Source: Limnanthes douglasii subsp. nivea
Taxonomy: Eukaryota; Streptophyta; Magnoliopsida; Brassicales; Limnanthaceae
Reading direction: 5' to 3'
DNA length: 64,000 nt
NCBI GenBank assembly: GCA_036936605.1
Contig: JAUPFV010000001.1
Span: 217,339,530-217,403,529 of the forward strand
A program made the translations under genes and the position numbers. Of the stretch, positions 35,763 through 45,148 are shown in pieces; within the stretch, counting starts at the first letter, position 1; every line of letters begins with the position of its first letter. Under the pieces are notes generated by a model, which worked only from the letters and a program-made list of their open reading frames with translations, searched no databases and was not told where the DNA came from.

Positions 35763-38700
35763 ATGGACGGAAAAGAGTCGGAAGTACTTCCCACGGATAG
35801 TAGCATGGTCGCCGAGGAGCTACATTGCATTTCCCTCTTTTATTTTCGCCAAAAAATAGATTTTGTGAAAAATTTTGTATATGGTGTTCGTCGCCACCCT
35901 CCGGCGTGGACGACATGCCGTACGCCATCCCAAAGGCGTATGGCACCTTCCCTTCGTCATCGGTTGGCGTGTGGGACACTCTGTACGCCACAGTGTGGCA
36001 TCCTGTCTGTCTCCCACGCCAGTGGGTGGCGATGGGAAGGTTCCATACGCCTATGGGATGGCGAAATATGCTTCCCTTATCCGGAATGCCGGCTTAATTT
36101 GTTTTTCTACTTCTTACGTATTGCAGGAGGTGAACGAATGCGATATTTCGCTTGTTTCGGACTACACTCACCATTTCACCACTCACGACGAGTATAGCTT
36201 AGAGTCGATGACCGAGTGGGTAAAACTAAGGGGGAAAACGTTGGGTTTTTCGATAAACGTAGCATCGAAGGAGGTATGGAAGAGGGGGAGAACACCGAGA
36301 GTGGATTATCGGTGCGAGCGATCCGGAATTTTCAAGTCGGTCGTTAAAGAGTGCGACCGTAAGCGTAAGGCCACCGGTAGCAAAAAAATAAATTGCCCTT
36401 TTCATTTGGTGGGTAATCCGTTAAAAGAAGACGATAAGTGGGCTCTTAGTGTCCTTTCCGGGAAGCACAACCACGAACCGATCAAGTATGCCGAAGGACA
36501 TTTGCAATGGTCCAAGTTAAAACGTAAGGAAAAAGAGCTCGTTGATCTTTTGACGGTGAACGGGACAAGTCCGCGACAAATATTTGGTGCTTTGAAAAAG
36601 GTCGATCCGGAGAATGCTTCAAATATCTGTCACGTTTACAATCACCGTCAAAGAACGAGGATGGCTGAAAACGGCGGTCGATCCCAAATGCAATGCTTGT
36701 TAGTTAAATTAAAATTGCACAAGTACAAGTATTGGACACGGACGGGGAATGACGGTTCTAACGTCATAACCGATTTGTTTTTCGCACATCCGCTTAGTAT
36801 TGACTTGCTACAGACCTTCCCACGCTTGCTAATCATGGATAGCACATATAAAGTTATTCGTTACGGGATGCCTTTGTTCGAAGTAGTCGGGGTAACATCG
36901 ACCAACAAAACATTTTGCATTGGTTTCACGTTTATGGTGAGTGAAAACAAGACAACTACGAATGGTATTTGGGATGCTTGAAAATGGTAATGGAGGAGAA
37001 TGATTGTGAATTACCGTGTGTTATCATTACGGACCGCGAACTAGCCTTGATGAATAGCATCGACAAATTTTTCCCTAGCGCTAGTCACATGTTATGCGAG
37101 TGGCATATCAACAAAAATGTTAGCGGGAGAACGAAAAAAATGTTTGAAGACGGAAATGTGGCTAAAAGTTTTTTGGTGGCTTGGAACGACGTTGTTTCAT
37201 CTGATACCGTTGAGGTTATGAACGAGAGGTTGGCTAAGATGCGGTCGATGTTCAAAGACCAAGATAAGGCGGTCGATTATGTGGTTGACTCGTGGATTAC
37301 GCCTTATAAAGAGAGGTTTGTTCACGCTTATACTAACAAGATCATGCATTTTAATAACCACACCTCTAATAGGGCCGAAAGCTCGCATGCTACATTGAAA
37401 AAATATGTGGGGTCTAGCCGATTGGATTTCGATGGGTTTTGGGATAAAGTGCATGGCTTGTTAGCGATGCAACATTCTACTATTAAAGAATCGATGGAGC
37501 TTAGCAAGTGTCGTTTAATTCACAAATTCCAAGATTTCAAACCGTTCAAATTTTTACGGGGGTATGTATCACCTATTGCATTGGCGATAGTATACGATAA
37601 CTATGTTGATAAAAGCGGCGGTGAAAAATCTATGTGCGTTTGCACCGATCGTACGATCCATGGTTTGCCGTGTTCCCACGACCTTGAGGCAATCCGAAGA
37701 GTGGACGGCCATGTACCTACTCGGATTATAGATGAGCATTGGAAGAGACTAGATATCGTTTCGCGAGTTAAACTCACCGGTGAAGAAGAAGTAAAATTTA
37801 ATTTCGCAAATCTAAATGCGAAACTTGAAGAGTTTGATGTTTACGAACAAAGTCATTGGCTCAAAAAATTTCAAAATTTTTTGGATCCTTCGACTACACT
37901 CCTTTGCGAACCCCTCGAGAAGGTTAAAACCCGCAGTAGAACTCCCGGACGTGTTGGAAACCGTGGTCGTGGACGGGGTCGGGGTCGCGTTAAGGGTAGA
38001 AATGTCCAACGTGATTATTCTACGAAAAGAGATCCTTCGTGTCACGAATACGTCGAACAAGAAATGTTTGAGTCCCATGATAGTGCCGAAACTCCACGAG
38101 TTGTAACACCCGCCGCTAGTATAGCAACCCCGGTCGGCACTCTCGGTAGCACCGCAAGAACGGTTGCCGCACATACTCCGACTAATTCCGGAGCAAAACC
38201 CCCAAAAAATATAGCAAAACGGGTTCAATGCGTTGGTTTAGGCACTCCGGATACGTCGAACCACATCAAGGCTATACCGTCATTCACGGCTAAACCATTC
38301 CCGACTAGATTACCAAATGTTTTGGACTCGAGATTTTCAAAAGACATACCTCAATATATGTGTCCTTTCATAAGCCGAATTACAAATGTAATGCCCGACG
38401 GTAATTGTGGTTTTAGAGCCATCGCGCATGGTATGGTTGGTAACGAAAGTGGATGGCTAATGGTTAGAGAAGCCTTGGTTCACGAGGTAAAGAGCGATCG
38501 GGAGTTTTATAAACGGGTTGCATATTACGGCGATGAAAGCGAAGTTGATATGGAGATAAACTGGTTGACTTTTAATAAAGAGAATGCACCTTACGCAAAA
38601 TGGATGTCCTTGCCTAGTTGCGGAAAACAAGTCGCGACTACATTCAATTGCGTTTTCTATTGCCTCGCTCCCGGTGGATGTACGACTTACCTACCGGTGA

Positions 38701-39038
38701 AAAATGCACCGCCGAGCGATGGTTCTTTAAAGGAGATCGGCGTGGCATTCGTCAATAAAAACCATTTTGTTCATGTGAGTAAATAACTTTAACTTTTACA
38801 CGCATTTAAGAATTTATTTTGTAAACGCGCATTGATATTGAATTTGTAGGTTGAGTTGGTTAAAGGGTCACCCATACCGACTATAGATCCTACGTGGATG
38901 AGATCGGCGAGAGAAGACGCTATTTCTTGGTCGATTCCTTTGCTAGATAGAGTCCGTGTATTTTCAAGACTTCAAAATCCCACAACGACACACTTCGTTG
39001 AACATGATGATTCGATAGTGGACTTAACCAAAGATTGA
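35763..39038 (+). CDS. MULE transposase fused to OTU-type cysteine protease domain (one frameshift)
   Basis: Proposed exons 35763-35876, 36127-38774 and 38850-39038. Both introns are GT-AG and phase 0. Exon 2 is one base short of a whole number of codons: at about 36945-36952 an A seems lost from an A-run, shifting SEN.. to the frame reading NYEWYLGCLKMVMEEN. Allowing for that, the protein is about 983 residues. In order: WRKY-GCM1-type finger (YRCERSG, NCPFHL, GKHNHEP), DDE core (MDSTYK Asp 36838; ITDREL Asp 37032; CEWHINKN; NRAESSHATLKKY Glu 37377), SWIM finger (CVCTDRTIHGLPCSH, about 37635-37680), RG-rich linker (GRGRGRGRVKGR), then OTU with PDGNCGFRAIA (Asp 38397, Cys 38406) and NHFVHVELV (His 38763). 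The transposase part would bind the ends and move the element; the OTU role is unknown, though its catalytic residues are present. Confidence 0.85.
35877..36126 (+). other. Transposase intron 1 containing hairpin cluster 1
   Basis: GTATATGG donor and a pyrimidine-rich ...TTACGTATTGCAG acceptor; removal keeps phase 0 between KNF and EVNEC. It holds at least five short inverted repeats of the ACGCCA...TGGCGT type (for example CCGTACGCC-N8-GGCGTATGG at 35918-35943, GTACGCCAC-N3-GTGGC at 35983-35999, ACGCCA-N4-TGGCG near 36016-36031). The segment can also be read through in frame. Confidence 0.6.
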
Positions 39039-39580
39039 ATTTATTTCAAAATCGAATTTATTTTGTGTTCGGTTATGTTTTTGCTTTTTTGTTGTAAACT
39101 AACAATGTGTTGTACCCTTTTAACCACGTTCCTTTTAATGAATTTTTTTTTATAAAAAAATTGACTTAATAAATTCGGGATAGTAGTTTTCGCCAGCCGA
39201 ATGGCGTAAATGACGTTCAGCGCGCCATTCGTTGGCGTAACTGGAGCTCCCCACGCCAAGGGATGGCGTGCAGAACGTCCCCTACGCCATTCGCCTGGCG
39301 TAGAAGACACTTTTGAAGCCTCTGTCCCAAAAGAACAGAGGCGAACCAAAACATTAACCCTATTGCCGCCACACGTTGGTGAAAACGGGTATCCCTACGC
39401 CGTTGTGTGGCGGCAATAGAGTAGAATTAGTAAAAAAAAAAATTCTAAATTTTTTAAATTGAACCGCTAATTGAATGATTATGTATTTTTCTTGTTCTAA
39501 ACTCATTATGTATTGTATTCAAGTTCCAATTTCTATTCAACTAGATTTTTTTTAAAAATTGAATTCAAAATTTAAGAGGG
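39039..39580. repeat. Hairpin cluster 2, downstream of the transposase gene
   Basis: Consecutive inverted repeats at about 39189-39290 of CGCCA-N5to6-TGGCGT type (CGCCAGCCGAATGGCG, GCGCCATTCGTTGGCG, ACGCCAAGGGATGGCGT, TACGCCATTCGCCTGGCGTA). Then GCCTCTGT-N7-AACAGAGGC at 39318-39341, and 14-bp perfect arms TATTGCCGCCACAC / GTGTGGCGGCAATA (39360-39418). The cluster is bounded by AT-rich sequence. No coding function was found. Confidence 0.85.
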
Positions 39581-39654
39581 ACCCACCAACACAATTTCCT
39601 AAATTACTCAGTAAAGTTGCATAGATTATTAAATTCAACCGGGACCCACCAACA

Positions 39655-39800
39655 CAATAACTCCCGCCAAAAAAAACCCACCAACGTTTAATCCCCGCCA
39701 ACACAAATACTCCCGCCAAGAACTCCAGCCAAAAACTCCCGCCAAGGAGTCCACTAAAGAAAAACTCTCGCCAAAAAATAACTATATTATATAAACATGT
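39655..39800 (+). promoter_or_regulatory. Promoter of the small MULE gene with repeated CTCCCGCCAA motifs and TATA box
   Basis: Six imperfect copies of CTCCCGCCAA between 39661 and 39776 (39661, 39691, 39710, 39723, 39736, 39765). On the minus strand the motif reads TTTGGCGGGAG; the first copy fits the plant E2F consensus WTTSSCSS, the others match it only partly. TATATAAA follows at 39788-39795, 75 bp before the ATG at 39870. Confidence 0.5.
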
Positions 39801-39869
39801 CAGAGAATACAATATTCATAATAGAAGCAAATAGTCCACTTAAGAAAAAAAACACAAACACTTGAATAC

Positions 39870-40247
39870 ATGGAGTTTACAGCTGATGAAGACTACCATA
39901 TGCTCAAAGCGGTGAAGGTTGTCGCCCGACAAATGGGGGAAGATAGTAGCGATGCTTTCTTCGACCGCCTCCTATGTCAGATGTATTTCAACTATGGGCA
40001 TTTAGGAGCAGGAGACGTTCAAGTGTGAAGTCGTGACGAAATCAAATCCAGGTACAACTTCATCCAACCGCTCACTGCTCTGCTTTTTCAACCAGCCAAG
40101 ATTAAGATAGAAGCACCTTTGGTCTGGAACATGACGCTAGTAGACTACATCAGTAGGGATATGGTGGCGTATCTGGAGGATAGGATTGTGGTAAGGAATG
40201 AGGGGGATGATTCGGATGACAATTTGGGATACGATTTCGACGACTGA
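39870..40247 (+). pseudogene. Small acidic protein gene of the MULE, function unknown (one in-frame TGA)
   Basis: From ATG 39870 a single frame of 125 codons ends in TGA at 40245-40247, broken only by TGA at 40026-40028 (codon 53), which a single C-to-T change in an Arg codon would explain. It starts MEFTADEDYHMLKAVKVVAR and includes FDRLLCQMYFNYGH and FIQPLTALLFQPAKI. It ends in an acidic tail (EGDDSDDNLGYDFDD). It is mainly helical-looking with no Cys/His finger, signal or membrane segment. It has its own TATA box. I do not recognise the family. Alternatives are a regulatory or accessory protein of the element, or a captured host fragment. Confidence 0.6.
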
Positions 40248-40576
40248 TCATTTCACTATTTCCGTGTTTGTGCCGTCGAGTTATTATGTTTAGTAGTCTG
40301 TGTTTAAATTAAGTAACTCCAGAATGTGTGTTGTTTTAGATGGTACTACTATTTCAATTATGTTTGCTATTGTGTTTAAATTATGTTCAACTCTGTTTCA
40401 ATTATGTTAAAAATTATGTTAAACACAACCAAAACATCTAAGTAATTTCCAAATTACAAAAACATTCATTTCAAACAGAGTAAACCCATAGTACGTGTTC
40501 CAAAAAACAAGCAAACCAGCAAAGTAAGCGACAACAGAATCAAAGTATCATACAAACAGAAAAAACATCATAATGT
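40248..40576. other. Short region between converging MULE genes
   Basis: T-rich then A-rich sequence with repeated TTATGTT motifs; probably the 3' ends of the small gene and the PMD gene. No frame seen. Confidence 0.5.
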
Positions 40577-42420
40577 CTATGAAAGCCTCCTGGCTGTGGA
40601 CAAAACATCGTCATAAGCCCCAGCCAGACGATCGAAATCATGATCAAACTCGCTCACTCCAGGAAACAACGAGATCCTCCGCATACCAGCACGCAAATGT
40701 CGGATGATAGCTCTCTCTCGATCCTCATGGACGTAGTCATCGAGCGAGTAGATTGCGGTGTTGACGAGGTCGAACCAGCTAATACTCTGGTGAAGTAGTA
40801 GGTACTCAGGCTCACAAAAAGACTCCATCTCGTCTGTCACCATCCCTCCTCGAAAACCACGATGCAACTTGTTCCTCCCCCGCCGCTCCCAATCATCCGG
40901 ATCGAATGCATACACCATCGTCTTCGGTTTTCTCCTTGATTTCGACTGCATGTCTAACAAAGGATGCGCGATAGCCCGCTGGATACGGCCAAACTGTCGC
41001 TGAACTCGCTCTGGATAGTATGGGTGAGAGTGCTCCACACTGCATATGACATCCCGAAACCACGATATATCTTCGAACGGGAAATGCTCGCGTATAGCAC
41101 GATAAGGATCAAACAATACCTGCAATATAAACGGATATGAACATAAACACAAAAATAAATCAATTTTGGGATCACTAAAGATTAACACTTACATTGCTCT
41201 CTTCCAGGTTGTTGACGGAGATACGAAGGTTCAGCTTCGTCCGTGAGTCAGATACTGCTGCAGCTGTATCCCATCTACCAATAGTGGGGTCACGCTCAGT
41301 GTAGGTGCGTCGAGTAACAGGCCGGAGCATGAAAAAATGATCCCGTATCCACGTGTCTTCCATACCGATACATCCGGCCATAGTCCTCGTGTCGTGCAGG
41401 GAGGCCTCACCCAGATGGTGGTACAAGTAAGCGAGAACAGCACTACCCCATGAGTACCTGCCAACACCCTCCGGAGTCAAATCGCGCAACAAAAACAAAT
41501 ACTTGTAATTGGAGTACATGTTGCTCTTGTCGGGGAATATGACCGTGCCGAACATATGCAATATATAGGCGCGGACAGCCGCATCCACCATCAGATCACT
41601 CAGACCAGGGCTGTCATCGCAGAACTCTGGCCCACTAAACCTACTCCAGAGCCATTTAAATCTCAAACCAACGCCCTTGCATTTCTCAACCTCCGTCACG
41701 GAGGATAAATCATCCACCATAAGCATTTCAGCGCACTCGTGCATGGCCAGAGTCTTGTCAGAAATATAGGGAAACACAGCAAGCTCACCATCAACTGGGA
41801 GTCCCAAAATAGTATGGACGTCGTCCAGAGTAATCGTCATCTCTCCGAAAGCCAAATGGAAGCTATTGGTCTTCGCATGCCACCTCTCTAGGAAAACCTC
41901 TGTCATGTTGGAGTGTGTGTGCATCTCATAGAACGGCTCTATGAGACGACCGAACGGGGTGGCATCAACTACAGCGCGTACCCTAGTCTGTGCAGCCAAA
42001 CTCCATGCTCGATGACTAGGATAATGGGCATACAGCCGCATCTCGCTCCTGAAAAGATTTGTTCCCATTATCATAGGACAAAACAAAATAACTTCATAAA
42101 ATGTAAAATTGGAATTTCGATATTACCTCTCCCATCCAAATGTGGTATGCAGTGTGGGAGGTGAAAGCCTCGCCGAACAGCGGTGGCAATCTGGCCGGAG
42201 GAGGAGCTCTACGCTGCCCTGTAGCCGGTGGGGGATGACGTCGTCCGCGGGAAGCGGAAGCTGAAGCTGAACTCGATCCGGACGCATGCGGTCCGGAGAC
42301 TATAGGGAGCTCATCCATCTGGACAGGTAAAACTGACTGACCAGCGTCACGTACCCTACTCCGCTTATTTTTTCTCCTAGTCCGCGAGCCATCAGACTGT
42401 GCATCGTCGTCGTGATCCAT
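40577..42420 (-). CDS. Plant mobile domain (PMD) protein encoded by the MULE
   Basis: Exons on the minus strand: 42420-42127, 42041-41193, 41119-40577 (561 codons). The N-terminal exon is basic and low-complexity (RTRRKNKRSR, a possible nuclear signal; Ser/Ala and Pro runs). Exon 2 is the PMD: MRLYAHYPSHRAWSL, FLERWHAKTNSFHLAFGEMT, ITLDDVHTILGLPVDGELAV, FKWLWSRF, YSWGSAVLAYLYHHLGEAS, WIRDHFFMLRP. Exon 3 continues with FPFEDISWFRDVI and PERVQRQFGRIQ. PMD domains occur in MAIN/MAIL host proteins and in transposons. Intron 2 (41192-41120) is clean GT-AG. For intron 1 the best acceptor (CAG ending at 42049) shifts the frame, whereas AG directly before ATGCGGCTG at 42041 keeps it. A TTTTTCAG acceptor just upstream of the ATG hints at a 5' leader intron. 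Confidence 0.85.
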
Positions 42421-42559
42421 CACCTGAAAAAAAAAGTACTAAGTATCAGGTTTCGTCGGAAACACAAATTGTCACGCTGATACATTTTTTAGACAAATAA
42501 TAGCATAAAACGGGCTAACACAAACCAAAGAGCAAGAATAAACCGGTCCCTGTCCATTC

Positions 42560-42800
42560 CTGTGACCGGAGCTGCCATACGCCACCAATGTGGCGTGGGT
42601 ATGTAGACGTACGCCACAATGATGGCGTACGTCTACATACCCACGCCACAATGGTGGCGTATGACAGGTTTCCTACGCCATCTCGTGTGGCGTAGGGTTG
42701 GTGCCCTACGTCACATGGATGGCGTGGGGAAGCTGTTCTTCGCCCCCGTGTGGCGAAGAACAGCTTCGCCATGGCAGAAGTTTGAAGCTTCTGCCATGGC
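42560..42800. repeat. Hairpin cluster 3, upstream of the PMD gene
   Basis: Seven or so hairpins in a row: CATACGCCAC-N4-GTGGCGTGG, ACGTACGCCA-N6-TGGCGTACGT, CCACGCCAC-N4-GTGGCGTATG, CCTACGCCA-N8-TGGCGTAGG, CCCTACGTCA-N6-TGGCGTGGGG, then perfect 14-bp arms AGCTGTTCTTCGCC / GGCGAAGAACAGCT (42731-42765) and perfect 13-bp arms GCCATGGCAGAAG / CTTCTGCCATGGC (42768-42800). The first three combine into one 88-bp hairpin. Confidence 0.9.
42576..42663. repeat. 88-bp near-perfect hairpin
   Basis: Arms 42576-42616 and 42623-42663 are reverse complements over 41 bp with a single mismatch (perfect over the inner 27 bp); the loop is CAATGA. Confidence 0.95.
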
Positions 42801-43489
42801 TTACGAACAGCCCAAAAATCAATTTTTTCAACAAATCTACCCTAACTAAACCTATTTAAACCTAACTAACCTATCTAACAACAACGAAATGGACTTACAA
42901 TGATTGTTCGATTCCGGTTGCTTCCTGTTACTCTGACCAGACTCTTCGGTGACGATTCCGGTTTATATGGATCGTGTGGTGGTCGTAATAGGTGCCGGTG
43001 GGTGTGAAGAGTGGCCGGTTTAGGGTAGATTTCGGTTTAGGGTAGATTTCGGTTTGCTCTTTGTGGCTGCTCCTGCTTTTTGTGTGGCTGCTCCTTGCTC
43101 CTGCTCTTTGTGCTGTGCGGTGCGGCAGGCAAGTCTTCTTATCTTTTGTTTTACTTTTGTTTCTGTTTTAGTTTTGTTTAGGTTAATTTAGTTTTAGTTT
43201 AGGTTTATTTAATTTAGGTTAGGTTTATTTATTTTAAGTAAGATTTTAATTTTAGATTTAGATATGTTTTAATTTATTTTACTTTAGGTTACTTTTAATT
43301 TTAAGTTATAATTATAGTTAAAAATTTTATAATTTTTTTTAGAGAGAAGATAGAGCAAAGTTAGAGAGTTTGAGGGTTTTTTTTGAAATTATGATAACTT
43401 CGCGTAGTAAAATTGAGTATTTATACGATTTCGTAAAGACAAAATCGTCAAAAAAAATAACTTCACAGAATAGTTTAAAAAAATAATTA
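42801..43489. other. Probable leader/promoter of the PMD gene and subterminal region of the MULE
   Basis: Contains a 17-bp tandem duplication GGTTTAGGGTAGATTTC (about 43017-43050) and degenerate TTTAGGTT repeats (43140-43320). Copies of the subterminal motif ACTTCGCGTAGTAA (43397-43410) and ACTTCACAGAATA (43460-43472) lie near the end. No coding frame. Confidence 0.5.
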
Positions 43490-43534
43490 TAAACGACTTC
43501 GCGGAGTAATTTTGGCCCTTTTTTAGCAATTCCA
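43490..43534 (-). repeat. Right terminal inverted repeat of the MULE
   Basis: Inverted partner of 35500-35545. Flanked by TTTACTCTA at 43535-43543. Confidence 0.9.
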
Positions 43535-43543
43535 TTTACTCTA

Positions 43544-44950
43544 TTATTCTTGGTGTTCAAAGTATATATTGTCTTTTGCGTTAATAGTTGTTTAATTAAT
43601 TTTCAGAAAATTTATTGCTTTCAATAATCCAAATAAAAAAATAAAGCAACCGACCTGTCAAACAGTACAACTTGTAACGTGTCAGCCTCCTAATGGAGAG
43701 TACATTACACCACCCATCAGCATCAGGTGAGATGCTGACCCAGGCTAGCTTTACATTATTTACGGCTGGATATAAACAGAGACACTTTGTTAACGGAAAC
43801 ACGTGTCGGTAGTCAGATTTACTGTGTCGCTAAGTCCACCATTTGTCAAAAATTTAATTTGTTGTGTTGTTATGGTTTTTTTAGGGTGGGTTATACATTG
43901 ATGTCTTCCTAAATATTTTATTGTTAATAGTCCCTATGTTTTATAATATAAGTTTTATTAAGAAAAAGTTTGTGTTTGTAATATAAGTTGTTTTCGTTTT
44001 CCAATGCAACATTGATCACATGTATTTCATTTCTCACCAATAAAATAGTTAATCTCTTATCAACTCCACCAGTCAAATTTATTATTTTTTATATCTTTAA
44101 ATTCATTATTATTATTTTTAATATCTGTGAAAAAACCTTAAACGCCTATATTATGAAACGGATGGAGTATTTAAAATTGATAAATTATTTAAAATATAAA
44201 ACTAGACAAAAATATATCTTTAGTTTAAATAAATAATTTCAAGCCAGCAATAACTCTTTTTTTATTTGTAGGGTCCTTTTTCTCATTCCTCATACACTTT
44301 CCAAGGGTTAGAGCTTTTTTTTTAACTTACCTATTTTCCACTAACGACCCGAAATTAACATAATCTCCGATAACGTTAAAATTAGCCTCTGGTTAATCAT
44401 CAAGAATTTTGGTTTCTCATCTTCAATAATTTACGCAACCTTCTCCATTTTTTTAAAATCCAGATTTCAACAAGTAAGCAACGTGATAGTTTTTTATCAT
44501 CATTTTGTAAGTAACATGATTTAAGTTAGTTTACAAGCATTGAAAATGATAAATATAGGTTGCTTGTGTGGTTTACCCATGAAATATACGTTCGTACGGT
44601 GATATTTAGGTAAACCAGGTTTTGAAAGTATGTAAAGCTCTCCATTTTTCCATCTCATGTATTGTATTTTTCTTACTTGTTTCGAATGTGTAGTTCAATG
44701 TCACATTGTTTGTTGTTTTGAGTGTCCATTTTGAGTTTGACTCGGTTTGAAGGAGAAATATCAAAATATCTCACATCTTTGATGTATGCCATGGTCAAGT
44801 TTTGCTTGGTTTGCATGGTTTAAGGTTTGTTTTTCACTTGTATCGTATTTTACTACATGTTCTTTGTTTTTAGAATGTATCGCATCTTACCACGTGTGTT
44901 TGTGCATGAAATGTTCTTTTTATGTTTCGCATATGTTCATGGCACTAATC
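43544..44950. other. No recognised feature
   Basis: AT-rich flank of the MULE. Short frames only; none resembles a known protein. Confidence 0.55.
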
Positions 44951-44956
44951 TCGCAT

Positions 44957-45122
44957 GATTTCTTATAATTGGTCGCCTGATTTCTTATAAATGGTCCAAC
45001 CTTGTTTCTCTTAATTTGTATCACTTTTTTTCTTATAATCAGTCCCACCTTGTTTCTTATAACCGATCTCGTCTTTTTTTTATAATCGGCAGTGCTTTTT
45101 TTCTTATAACTAGGCTCGCGTT
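44957..45122. repeat. Minisatellite, about 24-bp unit, seven diverged copies
   Basis: Units begin TTTCTTATAA and continue like TTGGTCGCC; successive copies vary (TCAGTCCCACC, CCGATCTCGTC, TCGGCAGTGC, CTAGGCTCGCG). Confidence 0.7.
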
Positions 45123-45148
45123 ATTTTATTAAAAAAATTTATAAAACA

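Larger units (their letters stand above)
35500..43534. mobile_element. Mutator-like element (MULE) with transposase-OTU gene, small acidic gene and PMD gene
   Basis: The ends are inverted copies over about 40 bp: left GGAAATTGCTAAAAAATGGG..., right (inverted) TGGAATTGCTAAAAAAGGGC..., both continuing to CTCCGCGAAGTCG. A perfect 9-bp direct repeat TTTACTCTA flanks them (35491-35499 and 43535-43543), the hallmark duplication of Mutator elements. The 8,035-bp interior carries a MURA-type transposase (+), a small gene (+) and a PMD gene (-), plus three hairpin clusters. The intact duplication and light coding damage suggest an autonomous element that was active fairly recently. Confidence 0.93.

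Noticed and set aside
35881..36126. Transposase start upstream in the open frame from 35881
   Set aside because: This frame runs through the hairpin cluster with odd composition; an intron 35877-36126 in phase 0 with good donor and acceptor gives a more sensible protein.
36920..36980. Intron at GTGAGT (36934) as the cause of the transposase frame change
   Set aside because: No acceptor occurs before the conserved YEWYLGCLK block; a one-base loss in the A-run explains it more simply.
42560..42800. CRISPR-like array
   Set aside because: Eukaryotic sequence; units are palindromes with variable loops and flanks rather than identical repeats with unique spacers.
43017..43320. Interstitial telomere repeat (TTTAGGG)
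   Set aside because: Only two TTTAGGG occurrences inside a 17-bp duplication plus degenerate TTTAGGTT; not a telomere array.
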